Below the pieces are notes generated by a model that worked only from the letters and a program-made list of their open reading frames with translations, ran no database searches and was not told the DNA's origin. 64,000 nucleotides of DNA from Nitzschia sp. pyKryTriq1. Its lineage: Eukaryota; Bacillariophyta; Bacillariophyceae; Bacillariales; Bacillariaceae. This document shows, in pieces, positions 40,824 through 52,400 of the stretch. The stretch spans positions 436,501 through 500,500 of the forward strand of contig OY101125.1 of assembly GCA_956465555.1 (NCBI GenBank). The letters run 5' to 3'. Both the position numbers and the translations under genes were made by a program. The stretch's first letter is position 1. Each line of letters opens with the position of its first letter.

Positions 40824-42998
40824 ATGTCCCTCGAAAGCTTTGTCGAAATCCTGGGCGCAATCTTTGGCCGCGGTGGAGGCCGAAAAGCGGATCAGCCCGA
40901 TCAAGAATCCCCCGATGAAGTAGTATTCACAGGAGGAAACCTTCCCTGGTACATGGAGCCTCCCGAGCCGGGCGAATCCAAGCTTACCATCGTGCAGATC
41001 ACCGACGTGTACACCCTGGATAACTTTGCATCACTCAAGACGATGCTGAAGCAGATACGAGCTTCTCAAGGCCCCAACGCGCAAGTCGTCTCAATGCTCA
41101 CGGGCGACTTTCTTTCTCCCTATTTACTATCGTCTATTGATCGCGGCGCCGGCATGATGGCGGCGCTCAAAGCCACGCCTATTGATATTTTGACGTGGGG
41201 GAACCACGAGGCGGACATTCCCCATGCGGCGACCTGCAAACATTGCAAGGACTGGCCCGGTATTTGGATCAACAGCAACATGCAAAGTCATGACATGATG
41301 AAGTACCAAGTTCCGTACCATATTATCGAAATTCCATCCAGCGATGGGACTCAAACCCGCAAGATTGGTCTCGTAGCCGTCTTGTCGAACGATCCCAAGC
41401 TGTACGCGCACTTCAAGTCCCCCGGCGCCTTTGGGGGAGCCACTATCGAAGACCCGTGGGAGACGCTCCGGTATTACGAAAAATTGCTCACCGAAGAACA
41501 TGGCTGCGATCTCGTCCTTCCTCTGGAACATTTGTATATTCCCGAAAACATCAAGACTTGTGAAAACTTTTCGTTTCCTCTCATTCTGAGTGGACACGAT
41601 CATCACCGTGTCGATCAGACCATTCAAGGCACACGTCTCATCAAGCCCGGTATGGATGGAATACATGCCGCAGTCGTCGAAATCTCGTGGCCCGAAGATG
41701 GCGATGGAACGAATGATACGATGCCCAAAATTCGAAATGCCTTTGTCGAGGTCTCCCAGTTTCCAGCCGATCCCGAACTCAAAAAGAAGACGGATGCGGC
41801 CTATGAAGTCCTGGCTCCCTTGCGAAATACCGAACTCGCCATGGTGCCTCCTCAATACTTTCCGTTGTCCTCCGCCCGAGCTCGTGCGGAATTGTGTACC
41901 ATGGGAAGACTGATTTGTGATTTTTTAAGGTCCAGTATAGAACAATCCAGAGAACCGGGAGAGACCAAGGTGGATGCGGTCATTCTCATGGGTGGAAATA
42001 TACGGGGAGGAGAAGAATATCCGGAGGGGAGTTTCTTTTCGTTGGAAATGCTAGAAGCTGAAATCAAATCCGACGAAGTCATTGGTGTGGTTCCGATACC
42101 CGGATCTGTATTGGCGGCCGGGATTGAATCGACACATCAAGGGGAACCCAAGCCTGGCTGGATGCAATTTGATGAAGGAGTTGTCATGGACGAGAATACC
42201 AAGAAGATCATCAAGATCGGTGGGGCTCCACTCGATCCGAATCGAATCTATCATGTGGCTACCAAGATTTCCGATTTGACCAATGGTCAATCCCCGCCCC
42301 TCAAGGAATACTTCTTGGCGCATATGGACTTGTTGCCAATGAAGGGTGACTACATCAACATTCAGTCGGAACTCATGGGCTTCTTTGCTAGAAATCTCTT
42401 TCGAAAACTTTGGAAGGCGACGGAAAAGCACATGTCTACCGACGACTTGTTGGATCTCGAAGAAGAAGGCGCCAGCAAGGCCGAGACGCTCGAGCTGGAA
42501 AGTCAATTGCGATTCTCTGTGTTGGATCAAAATGGCGATGGTATTCTCAGCGTCGAAGACATTCACGTCGGTCTTCGAGACTATTTGGGACTGTCTGTCT
42601 ACGAAGAGGAAATGACGCTCGCCAAGATCATTCACGACTATGCCGATGTCACGGAAAGTGGACATGTGACCGTCGACGACTTTGAAGTCTTTTGCACCGG
42701 AGGTTTGCCCAAAGAATTCCGGCCCCTGAAACGAGGCAACTCGATCAACAAGGCCTTTCCAGAGCCTGTGGAGAAGCCTCATTCTACCCACAGTGGTGGG
42801 TCTCCCTCTTCGTCTTTGACGGGCTTCCATAGCGGTGGCGGCAGCACCAGCCAACAAACCATATACGAACATGGTGCGCAAGTTGGACTTTCCATGGAAA
42901 TCAACATGGACAACAACAGCAACACTTCCACCAAGGAAATATCTCGCACTGAGACCTCGGCTACAGAGCTGATGGATCATGATGTGCTGGATCAATAG
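40824..42998 (+). CDS. 5'-nucleotidase-like metallophosphatase with EF-hands, copy B
   Basis: 724 aa from the MSLES start that matches copy A. The frame is open upstream to 40614, but that part is leader DNA shared with copy A, where it is not in one frame. Only a few residues differ from copy A over 680 positions. Motif I is again 'QITDVYT'. The second EF-hand loop reads DVTESGHVTVDD, with Asp at position 1 where copy A has Asn, so calcium binding there may be better. The tail after 'STSQQT' is unique: 'IYEHGAQVGLSMEINMDNNS', ending in 'LMDHDVLDQ'. This copy has a single EF-hand unit and probably shows the ancestral gene end. Confidence 0.88.
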   Translation: MSLESFVEILGAIFGRGGGRKADQPDQESPDEVVFTGGNLPWYMEPPEPGESKLTIVQITDVYTLDNFASLKTMLKQIRASQGPNAQVVSMLTGDFLSPYLLSSIDRGAGMMAALKATPIDILTWGNHEADIPHAATCKHCKDWPGIWINSNMQSHDMMKYQVPYHIIEIPSSDGTQTRKIGLVAVLSNDPKLYAHFKSPGAFGGATIEDPWETLRYYEKLLTEEHGCDLVLPLEHLYIPENIKTCENFSFPLILSGHDHHRVDQTIQGTRLIKPGMDGIHAAVVEISWPEDGDGTNDTMPKIRNAFVEVSQFPADPELKKKTDAAYEVLAPLRNTELAMVPPQYFPLSSARARAELCTMGRLICDFLRSSIEQSREPGETKVDAVILMGGNIRGGEEYPEGSFFSLEMLEAEIKSDEVIGVVPIPGSVLAAGIESTHQGEPKPGWMQFDEGVVMDENTKKIIKIGGAPLDPNRIYHVATKISDLTNGQSPPLKEYFLAHMDLLPMKGDYINIQSELMGFFARNLFRKLWKATEKHMSTDDLLDLEEEGASKAETLELESQLRFSVLDQNGDGILSVEDIHVGLRDYLGLSVYEEEMTLAKIIHDYADVTESGHVTVDDFEVFCTGGLPKEFRPLKRGNSINKAFPEPVEKPHSTHSGGSPSSSLTGFHSGGGSTSQQTIYEHGAQVGLSMEINMDNNSNTSTKEISRTETSATELMDHDVLDQ

Positions 42999-43883
42999 TA
43001 ATGTGCCCAGAGTACAGTATGTGCCGCCTGCTTATTACACGCAATGCATACTCTCAGATCACCGAAACGCCTTCTACAACACATTATGTGTTATCTATTT
43101 GGCATGCAATGTTGTGTGTGTGTGTGCGGGTGCAGTAACGGTACGTTCCCGGATGAAATTTAGATGATAGCAATATCATTAGCAATAGCAACAATTTTTA
43201 TTTTACATTGGAGTAATAGTAGTAGTCTAGAGTACTGTTGGTTGACTAAAAGAGTACTACGAAGCAGACCAGCTCCATCAAAGAGTTGGAAGAAACCAAT
43301 TCAGTAGCCAGTCGACAACCCCCAATCAAAGTTGTTGCGGTGAGAGAGAAACACCATTGCGTTTCGGTTTCTTGGCCGTACCGGTATAAGGGTTCTTTGG
43401 GAAAAACCTTGTCGCTGAACTGGCCTTTTCCGTGCTGCTTGGACAAATAGACGCACTGATCTGCTCTTCCGAGGTTCTTTATCCTCAAACTGCGACAATA
43501 GGTAAGAAAGATCCAGCACATCGAAGTCCCGAGCATCAGAGGATGTTCTTCTCAGGAACCGCCGTGATTGGATCCCGAATGAATGGAATCCCGAACTAGA
43601 GTGATCGATCGGATGGGTCGATGATTTCCGTTTGAATGACGACGACGACCGACGACTCTCCTCGTGCTTATTGCTCGTGCGATCAGATAGATCCCAGCAT
43701 CCAGCATGTCGTCTGATGTCGTCCGTCGTCCCCCGCGATAAAACCGCGATGCGGCTGAGAACACCAAAGATATAATAACACCGGTATTTATTATGATCGA
43801 GGATCGAGGGTGATCATAGCATGATGAGATGCATGCGGGATGCGGGATGCAGAGGATCTTCGCATTCATCACATTGTTTTACC
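42999..43883. other. Intergenic region
   Basis: Between nucleotidase copy B and Ku70. A minus-strand frame at 43246-43500 follows a good acceptor-like sequence (TTCTTACCTATTGTCGCAG) and might be a terminal exon, but I could not link it to any upstream exon. Otherwise nothing recognisable. Confidence 0.4.
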
Positions 43884-46525
43884 ATGGACAACTTGTTTGG
43901 AGACGATGCTTGGGGCGAAGAGGTAAGAAGTGTACAGACAGGACGTACAGAATAGTGAATTGCCCTGATGTACAGTAGATTTGGATTAGTTCATTATCAT
44001 TTTTCTCACAGAAAATTCTCGCTCTGTGCTCACTGTCGCGTGGCGGCAACTTTCGCACCGACCGTAGCCCGACTGGGTGAAACTGGGCACCGACCGCAGT
44101 AAGGAAGGTAGCAGCGATGACAATGATGCGGAGGATGGGGCTGCCCCATTGGTCCTGGGCGCCCAACACGTATTGCTGTTAGTGGATTGTCATGCGGACA
44201 TGTTTGCAGCGTTGGACAAATCATCGCAAGAAGGCGACAACAACCACGACGACGGAATTTCGTGTCCCGCGGATCTGGCCCTCAAGCTGGCTCAGCAATT
44301 GATGCAGCGGCGGATCCGTGACACAGTCACGCTCAAGATTGGAAAGCGCAATGGAGTGGGTGTGTTGTTGTTTGATACAAAGCCGCTACAAGATCCCCCG
44401 AACAACAAAAGCTGTGGTGAAGACAACAACAATGAGGAACTTCCACACCAGGACGACGAAGACGATGAGGAAGAAGATGATGAGACTCCCGCCCGTCATG
44501 TCCACGTATTGCTTCCTTTAGATCCACCCGGGATCACGCAGGTACAAACCATTCGCGCCTGTCTCAAAGGGGATCGCAATGTAAAGGAAGAATTTGCTGC
44601 CAACAACAAAATCAACGAGGAGGGAAACGACGATGCGCCGGATGCCCCTCGAATCGCCCCCTTGCAAACCGCATTGGAAGAAGCCGTCCGTATCTTTCGA
44701 CAGGCTTCGTGTGTGCGGGAAAAAGCCAGCAAACCTACAGATCCTTTGGATACTCGTTGCATTTGGATTCTCACCAACCGCGATGATCCTTATGGTTCCA
44801 CAAATAATAATAATCCAGAGCTCCTGCAAAATGTGGCACGGGATGCGAAGGAATCTGGGATCCAGATCATGGTTTGGCCACTTGCTCGACCCTCTTCCGT
44901 TTCTTCTGCTTCTTGTTCAGCAGACTCTTCCTTTTCGATGGATCCCTTGTACGGAGAGGTTGTCTCGCAGCATGTCTTTGAGGACCGCCGATTGGGGACG
45001 GTAGAAGCTATCGAAGAAGGATTGGAGGACTTACAACAGTATTGGAAAAAGATCCGTCGTCTGTATTGGGGCCCGATGCTTTTGCCTGGGGAGAATGTAA
45101 GAGGAGGAGCAAGAAAAATGGCAGAAGACGACAACGACAACGTTGCCAATGAGCAAGACGACGATGAAGCCCCGCATATCATGGTGGATTGGTTTCGGTT
45201 TGTCCAGATGGCGAAAAAGCCAGCCACTGTCCAAATCGATCAGCAGACAAAACGGTACGTGATCTACTTGTATCTACTAGAATATTAGAGCTTCGTCCAG
45301 GCTGGTGGTAATTGCTTTGCATGTGGCTCCTGATGCTATACTATCTTTACTATCATTCAGAGGAACAATCAAGTTGAAGCAGTACCTGGACAAAAATGGT
45401 GAAATATTTGCAACCATTCGAATGGGGGACGTAGAGGATCGCAAAAAGCCCAAAGGCGGGTTGAAACGCATCCGACAGTTTGCTACCTTTGGAAGCGAAA
45501 GAATCCCGATGCCTAACGAGGATCTCGACGAGATCCGCTTGCAGGCAAATGGAGGCAAGGCCAAAGCCTCTTTGTCGATCTTGGGGTTCAAGCCCAAAGA
45601 CAGTATTCCTTGGTACCACGCAATGGATCAAGCATACTTGATCTATCCGAATGATGAAGTAGTCAAAGGGAGTCGAGAGGCTTTTGTAGAATTGCATGCG
45701 GCCATGTTGCGAAAGCAAGTCTTGGCTGTTGGAGAAGTATTGCATCGAGTCCAATGGTCGTCTCGGCTTGTTGCCATCTATCCAATCGAAGAAGCCCAAC
45801 CACTCTCGGATGAATCCGGCGAATCACCCGATTCGGGACCGCGCTCGCCCCCAGGTATGATAGTGGTGACTCTGCCATTCGAGGACGACATTCGGACTTT
45901 GGAAGAAGACGAAGCTTGGCAAGCGTGGGTTCAACAAATTAGCTCTCCGTGCATCAAGCAAGAAATACCCGACGAGGTTCCCAGTGTCGATTTGGAGAAT
46001 GCAGGAGACCTCCAAATGCCATCGGACCCCCTTATTCAGTCGGCCATCAACCTGATATCTCGACAACGACTTGTTGGAATGGAGCTTGGCGAGGACTTTG
46101 AGAATGCGGCCCTCACAGATTTCTTCAACTACCTTGAAAATGTGGCGTTGGAAATTGCTGTTCCCGAACAGGAAGAAATATTCGATACTCGGACTGATGA
46201 TGCCATGATTGTGGAGGCCGTTGGCGGCCAAATCGAAGACTTTCGTGAAAAACTTCCAGAAGACGTACAAATCAGTAAATCTATGGGAACTCGCAAACGA
46301 AAAATGGAACCGGTGAAAGATGACACAGGTTTGGACTGGCAGGACTTGTACATCTCGGGCGAACTTGACATGGTCAAGATCCCACAACTCAAGTCCTATC
46401 TACGGTCGGCCGGCGCACCGCTTTCGGGCAACAAATCTCTCCTCGTCGAGCGTGTATCCGACCTGATCAAGAAATCAATGGCGGGGTCATCTTCCGACAA
46501 ATTCAATGTCAAGTCGGAACCATGA
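43884..46525 (+). CDS. KU70: Ku70 DNA end-binding protein (XRCC6 orthologue)
   Basis: Ku70 pairs with Ku80 to bind double-strand DNA ends in non-homologous end joining and at telomeres. Three exons: 43884-43922 (MDNLFGDDAWGEE), 44068-45254 and 45361-46525, with introns of 145 and 106 nt, giving 796 aa. The second exon uses the only acceptor compatible with frame (ACCGTAG). The vWA-like N-terminal domain begins 'VLLLVDCHADMFAAL'. The beta-barrel core follows: 'IWILTNRDDPYG', 'GTIKLKQYLDKNG', 'LSILGFKPKDSIPWYH', 'AYLIYPNDEVVKGSREAF', 'VVTLPFEDDIRTLEEDEAW'. A C-terminal SAP domain ('DMVKIPQLKSYLRSAGAPLSGNKSLLVERV') distinguishes Ku70 from Ku80. Acidic insertions in the N-terminal half explain the extra length over about 610 aa. 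Confidence 0.9.
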
Positions 46526-47112
46526 TCTCAACACCAGCCAGCACGGGCTTCCTGCCGTACACCTGGTTTTTCCCTGTTTGATGCCCACTATACTTACCCT
46601 AGTAGTAGCGTATGATTGCCCCTCTAGTAGATTAGTCCTTTTCTACGTACCAGGACTGCTCTCAATGACGTTCCATTGGAGTACAGTTGTCGATACAATG
46701 CGCATTACATTTTAAGTATTTAGGAGGAATACTAGCTTTGCACCTTTGCCATTTTTGGTTCCAATGCAAACAGCATAGAAAGTACGCACTGGACAAAATC
46801 GGGTCGGCGTAACATCTCGTCCACATCCTACAGCATTGCTTGCAAGGCGCAATGGATTCAAATGAGCAAAAATGGAAGAAATGTGTGGTATCTCTGTACG
46901 AGCAAAAGGCACGAAACCAAGAATCATCCCGAAAAGCCGACTCGATCTTGATCATGGGGGGTAATCTTATAAAATTGCAACATTGTGCGGCACGAACGCT
47001 GGGTTATTTCTTTAACGACGATGAATGGAACCACCATCACGGCATCGTTGGGCACAATATCCTACAGGGCGTACTTCGAAAGTCTCGTTCCCAGGTAGGG
47101 GGAGACATCTCA
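46526..47112. other. Convergent intergenic region with one doubtful small ORF
   Basis: A 94-aa plus-strand frame at 46840-47124 (MQGAMDSNEQKWKKCVVSLY...) has plausible composition but no recognisable domain. It overlaps the end of the minus-strand membrane-protein gene. I do not call it a gene. Confidence 0.3.
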
Positions 47113-47822
47113 TCAAGTCTCTAGCGGAAATGACGCAAGTGCATTCCTGGTAGGTGCGGTCTTTGCGAAGCATGTTTTTGATGATAGCCTCGGTGTTAGT
47201 AGATGCAACTTCTTCGAACAAGCGAACACAAAATTACTGAACACCGGACATTTCTTACCCATGCTGTTCCTGAGCAGTTTCAGAATAGTCGTAAGTCGCT
47301 GCAGTACTACTGCCATGGCCTTTCGACCAGCCGCCATGAAGTTCACTTTCGTAGTACTCGTACATCATAGCCGCAGCCGCGATAGTCGTAGCAGCTAACA
47401 CCAACGCTGCGAACAGAATTTGGTATCTTTGCCAACCTTGTTTCTTTTCATCCAGATGTGGAGGTAGTTTCATGAGACGGGATGGCTCCACCGTCATGGA
47501 CTCGTCGGGCACGGTGATCTCGGGAGGATCTTGAGGAATAAAAGAGGCGAAGGCTGGGCGAGGAGAATCCACCATATCTTCAGCGTTGACGTAAGCCCCA
47601 TCCTGCTGAGTGTCCGTTTGTTCTTTGAAGAATAATGATCATCAGAAACGCCGTCGTTAGTAGATGAATTGCCAATCAACACTTCTCGAACAATGGCGCA
47701 ACAAAAGGCACCACCAGGATCGGTGCCGAGCAGCGGCAAGAAGAAACGACATTGTTGCTGCGACCACGACTCTTACCTTTCAGCTTTTTCTTGAATAGTC
47801 TCAGCACGGGAAACCGCTTCAT
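47113..47822 (-). CDS. Small single-pass membrane protein, three exons
   Basis: I infer exons 47777-47822 (MKRFPVLRLFKKKLK), 47259-47622 and 47113-47146. Introns of 154 and 112 nt carry GTAAGA...CAAAG and GTAAGA...ACCAG ends; total 147 aa. The frame is continuous through both joins. A basic N-terminus and an acidic/Pro-rich segment precede one membrane span ('YQILFAALVLAATTIAAAAM'). A short outside tail follows. This gives a type II-like topology. No family recognised. If the last intron is retained, the protein ends 'EQHG' at 47256 instead of 'NALASFPLET'. Weak point: no homology supports the small exons. Confidence 0.45.
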
Positions 47823-48546
47823 CTTCGTGCTGTTGGGCTAGTGTTATCGTGTTCCTTGGGAATGCTTGATTGTGTTTTCAGCGTTGATCTTCCTCCGTTT
47901 CACGACGATCATAGTCATATTTTGTGTCAAAGTCATACTTTGTGAGGCGTATTCTTCTATGGCAGAAAACGAACATATCATCATCATAATAATATTATTA
48001 TTATTATGCATTTTGATGCTCCGTCGCCGGCTCGCTCGCTGCGGCGAGGCCTGCCCGCCATTTTGATACTGATCAGCGATGGCGCGCGCTCGCTTAGTCC
48101 CCTACTCAGTTCATGTGTATCGGCGGACGGACAGGCTTATTTCAAGGGGATAGGGGAAATTTTACGCGCTCGCATCAGAGAACCTGGTTCTCTGGCTCGC
48201 ATCATCCTCCCTGATCTTCGTCGTTTCATGTCCTGTAGTAGTCTATTCGTGTTCGCGATTCGCGATGATCTATGCGCGGCTACTATTACTACCCGAGTAG
48301 TCTAGCTAGAGTACGAAGGACTCCACCACATAGTACAGGTACTGTACAGCTGCATCTTTACTGTCATAAATAATTTTGTTTCACTGGATCATAAAATTCT
48401 TCGTTAGTGCGTATGTATAGAAATATAGTTCTCAGCACCGGGAGTTTGAGTAGTACGCTATTCCATCTTTGACGCCTTTGCCACCACCAAGCTGGACCAA
48501 ACAATAAAGAACAGTGTAGCGACGACAGTGTGCAGTTAGAAATACT
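47823..48546. other. Intergenic region
   Basis: Simple AT-rich stretch (TAATAATATTATTATTATTA, 47988-48007), a GTAC word cluster near 48330 and a diverged copy (48460-48500) of the 3' end of the next gene. No gene supported. Confidence 0.4.
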
Positions 48547-48984
48547 CTATTTCAGCTTTGACGCCTCTGTTACCACCAAGCGACCTCGAAGGGAGTAGAG
48601 CCTCGAAAAACTAAAGAGAGCAATGGCCATGGCGACCTTGTAAAAGCCAAGAACCAGCTCGAGCAAGGAGAACGCAAGGATGACGTACTGAACAATGGCG
48701 GGCTGGCACAAGGCAAATGCGGTGAATTCTTTCCCCAAGGCTACCCAAGAAGGGCGGCGGCCGTTCTCGTCCACATTCAGTTCATGGCAAAGTCCGACAG
48801 ATTTCAATGAACACACCAGCCGCATTGGAGCCAAGGCAATGTGAAGAAGATCTTGAGCGGAGATAGTAATGTCAAATCCTGCAATTGAAAAATAAATTTG
48901 GTTTTTTGCACTGCAATATAGGTTGACATGGCTAAGTCTGACCCACCACCCGCTGTCTAGCATCGTAGTGTCATTTTCATTCAA
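48547..48984 (-). CDS. Hypothetical membrane protein (exon structure unsure)
   Basis: A 145-aa frame with no recognised family. Two hydrophobic stretches lie near the end ('QPAIVQYVILAFSLLELVLGF' and 'KVAMAIALFSFS'). The middle 'CHELNVDENGRRPSWVALGKEF' looks coding. A strong acceptor (TTTTTCAATTGCAG, ending at 48879) precedes 'GFDITISAQDLLHIALAP', so the true gene may use an upstream exon and the first about 35 residues given here could be intron. A short sequence at its 3' end (GACGCCTCTGTTACCACCAAG) recurs diverged at about 48470-48500. Confidence 0.35.
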   Translation of the reverse strand: MNENDTTMLDSGWWVRLSHVNLYCSAKNQIYFSIAGFDITISAQDLLHIALAPMRLVCSLKSVGLCHELNVDENGRRPSWVALGKEFTAFALCQPAIVQYVILAFSLLELVLGFYKVAMAIALFSFSRLYSLRGRLVVTEASKLK

Positions 48985-49439
48985 CTAGCAACCTAATACT
49001 CGGGAGAGTACAAAGTACCTACTCGCTCGTACAGTATCCTCTCCAGGTAGTGATTGCTGGATGCGCATGGTCTTCGTACGTGTAGTCAAATTACAGTCGT
49101 GCCTCGTGCCATATGGTTCGTGGAAAGCAAGGAAGAAGTGGCAGGTCATGCAAGCCGCCCCCTTTTGAAAGTTCTGAGCTTTGTCTCTGAAGCTCTGTCG
49201 TTGTCCCGAGGTCTCGCTTTTATGTTGGACGCAGGATCTTTCTCGTAGTTCTCGTAGTGATAGGGAACCTTCCGTCGCTTCCTTCGACGGACGGGGCTTC
49301 CAAAGTACTCTGCTCAGCACCTTAATGGGGTAACAACTTGCCGATTGGCGTAAAAGCGATGAGGTTCCATTTAGGTTCCATCTACGCGATCGTATTACTG
49401 TGCATTGTTTATTTTAAAAATATCTTGACTTTGGAATAT
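48985..49439. other. Intergenic region
   Basis: No gene seen. It may include the 5' exon of the preceding minus-strand gene. AT-rich near 49405-49445 at the end of the next gene. Confidence 0.3.
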
Positions 49440-52400
49440 TTAAAAATTTACCGTGTCGTCGTCATCGTTGAGAGTCCCCGTGGCAGTTTCTTCCTCAAAA
49501 GACTCGTCGGGATTGCTGTATCGCAATACAGCTGACTTTTGGGCATGCGTGGGCGAAAAGAACGCCTTTTCGGCATCGGCAAGCTCTTGCAAAAAGCTAT
49601 TCCATGTAGATTCCATAGAGCTTGGCTCTGGTGGTGGTTGGTCTTCTCGCTTGGTTCGTCGCTTGAACGATGGCGCTTTTTTCGAGTCTGCCGGGGCCGC
49701 CGCCTTGGTGCGAATGCGGCCCTCGTCGTCAGAACCTGAGGCTTCCTCCGAAGTATTCAAGTAAGAACCAGAAAACCCGTTCAAATTCTTTTTTGTCCTT
49801 GCACTCTTTACTTTGGGTACTGTGGCAGCACTTGCTGGTTTGAACTTGGGTCGAAGCGATGATCCCTTGTTCAAGTAGTGGGCGCCAGGGGCAGCAGTTT
49901 CCCTATTAGAGTTGTATTTGTGGCTCAACGAGGGGGGTTCCAACATTCCAGCCATTTCGTCATCCGGTATACTATCATGGTCGCGGGCGCCTTGCTCTGG
50001 ACCACCAAATACGGTAGACATAGGTGACAAATTGCTGGTAGATACGCGTGATTTGTTGTCATCGTTGGTGTACAACGAGGAATCCGTTGACAGCATGCTG
50101 GGTGACATTGCAATGGCTGGCGTACTGTCTCCGTTGGATGAACGAGGGCTTTTGGGAGATCTGGTGTACTTCAGTGCTGCCTTCACCTGAGCGATAAAGG
50201 ATGCCGAAGTCGAGGTGGACTCGTCTGTTGGCGAACTCGGCCGCTGATCACCTTTCATTCCGAAGGACGGTTTGGGGGAAATTGTCCCATGAGCTGCGCC
50301 ATCGGCGGAGTCTTCATCTTTCTTTTCCTCTGTGATGCCCCTAGACGGCTTTGGCGACGATGGGGTTGCGTCCGGTGGCGGTGGAGGCGGAAGAGTAGAC
50401 TCGTCGTCAGAGGCCGCTGATAAGTCATCTGCAAGATTTCTCAGTTTGTTCAAGCCGACTGCCAACTCGATATGACCATCCTCCGCATGTCCGACCCCGC
50501 CCTTTTGAACCTCAGTTGCTTGGAACTTTTTATCGAGATCAGCTTTTGGACCTGCACCGGCAGCCCCGGCAGGCGTCGCCGGCTCTTCGTCTTCTGCTTC
50601 TTCGATCGCGTCGAGCGTGGAAGCTGTTGGCGGTGTTCGAATTCTGGACATTCGTCGATTCTTTTTTCTTTTAGACTTTTTCGGAGTTTGATATGGTTGG
50701 GCCCCTTCACCCACTTCAACTTCTACCCCTTCCGATGCTGAATTGACAGACACGTCGTCCATGCTCACGGCGCTGTCACTATCATCATCGTCTCCGGAGC
50801 CATCCAAATCATTTTCAATGTCTCTTTCCCGCACTTCCTTAGTCGCCGTCGTCTTGGTCTTCTTTTTCTTCTTCGTTGGTTTCAGCAAAGTCTTGGCGAC
50901 AAAGAATGCCACAAATGCCACTACCGCAAGACCACCAACTGCCGCTCCGATGATGACTCCCATACTGAGTGTCTCATTGCTACTTTCATCATTGTCACTT
51001 CCATCAGTCGCTCCCAAAGGATTGTCGGTGTTGTCGAATACACCACCTACGACTGGAAGCGATCCAGTAGGAGCTGAAGTAGTAGTCATTGGTGCTGGGC
51101 TTAAACTGGGTGCTTTCGACGGCGAAAGTGTCGCAGTAGCACTTGGCATGGCCGAGGGCGCTTCAGTGACGAAAGTGGCAACCTCCAAGGCGGAGATTCG
51201 ACCAAAGATATCGCCATAGTAGACAACATTTCCACTGTCAGAAACGCTGTATTGTGATGAAGATGGAAAACAAGAGGTGAGAAAATAATGCCCGACATCT
51301 GTGTTTGCGAAGTGTATTAGCAAGACGATTTGGCGTATCACATACCTAAAGTCAGCTTCCACAGCATTTTGACAAGACGCGATACCGGTAATATCTCCAC
51401 AATTAAATTGCCAGTTTTCACCTCCATTCTCAGAGTTGAATTGGCGTACACGGCCGTCCATACTTTCGATGACATACACTGCACTACTCTGCCCATCCTC
51501 GCTTGTAAAGAGAGTCGGCCGATTGAGAATGGCACTTTCTACGGGAACCGACCAGGATTCACGCCCATTGGTCGTTTGCAAGCAGTAGAAATTCCTGGAT
51601 GCACCAGCAAGATACAAGAATGCGCCGTCTGGAGAAATTTCTGGGGTTGTCAAAAATGCTGTGGTTTTGCCAAGACAAGTGAGATAGTTGGTCGGGCACC
51701 GCAAGAGAAGGGAAACCTTTTTTCAATACAGCAATTACCAAGGTTGTACAGTACTTACGTTGAGAAGCATTGCCTGCATTGGTTTCCAGCTGCAACGACC
51801 AACGCGGATCTACATCTTGTTGAAGGCCTAGAAGCACATTCGTCAGGTCGCGGTTGTCGGTCCAGCCGGCCAAGTTGGAAGAAGTTCCTCCGAGCCAAAG
51901 AGAAGAATCCACAAACAAGGGTGCCATAACTGCACTAAAAGTCCAGCTGGATCTGCTGACCAACAATAGTTGATAGCTCTCAGGCCCTCTACCACCAGCG
52001 TCCTCAAAGTCTGGAGATGGCAAGAGCACGTAAATACTACCTTCTTCGGTGTATCCGTCGTCCCAGTTCTCCGCCACTACGACCCGGTCCCCAATTGTAG
52101 TAGTGAATGCATCCATGGTAGTCGCGTCAGCCACCAGTAGTGTTCGCTGGATCGCAGGCGGTCCGAGCGGGGCATCCCGTCCAGCCGGGGACAAGGAAGC
52201 TGTCAGTTCGGCAGAGGTCCCATCCTCGTTGGTCAACAGGACAGAAAGGAACCCTTTGTTGGCAACGTCCGTATGCGACACGTACAAAAGACGCCCATTC
52301 GATCCGACGACGGGATTTCCGACAATGGTACCATCCACATCCACAGACCATCGGAGAGTGCCGTCCATGTTGACGGCAATCACCCGGCTGCTAATTTGGT

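Noticed and set aside
42051-42995. Long minus-strand ORFs opposite the nucleotidase genes (also 37549-38472, 41127-41855)
   Set aside because: Antisense shadows caused by codon usage; they lack any domain, while the plus strand has clear enzyme motifs.
43246-43536. Minus-strand 96-aa ORF after a good acceptor-like sequence
   Set aside because: No start exon or homology could be linked. Two overlapping frames are equally open. Mentioned as possible only.
44012-44067. The stronger-looking acceptor TTTTTCTCACAG (44000-44011) for Ku70 exon 2
   Set aside because: It leads to an in-frame stop (TGA near 44078) from a phase-0 donor. The acceptor ending at 44067 keeps the Ku70 frame.
46840-47124. 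94-aa plus-strand ORF
   Set aside because: No domain, no good start context, overlaps a better-supported minus-strand exon.
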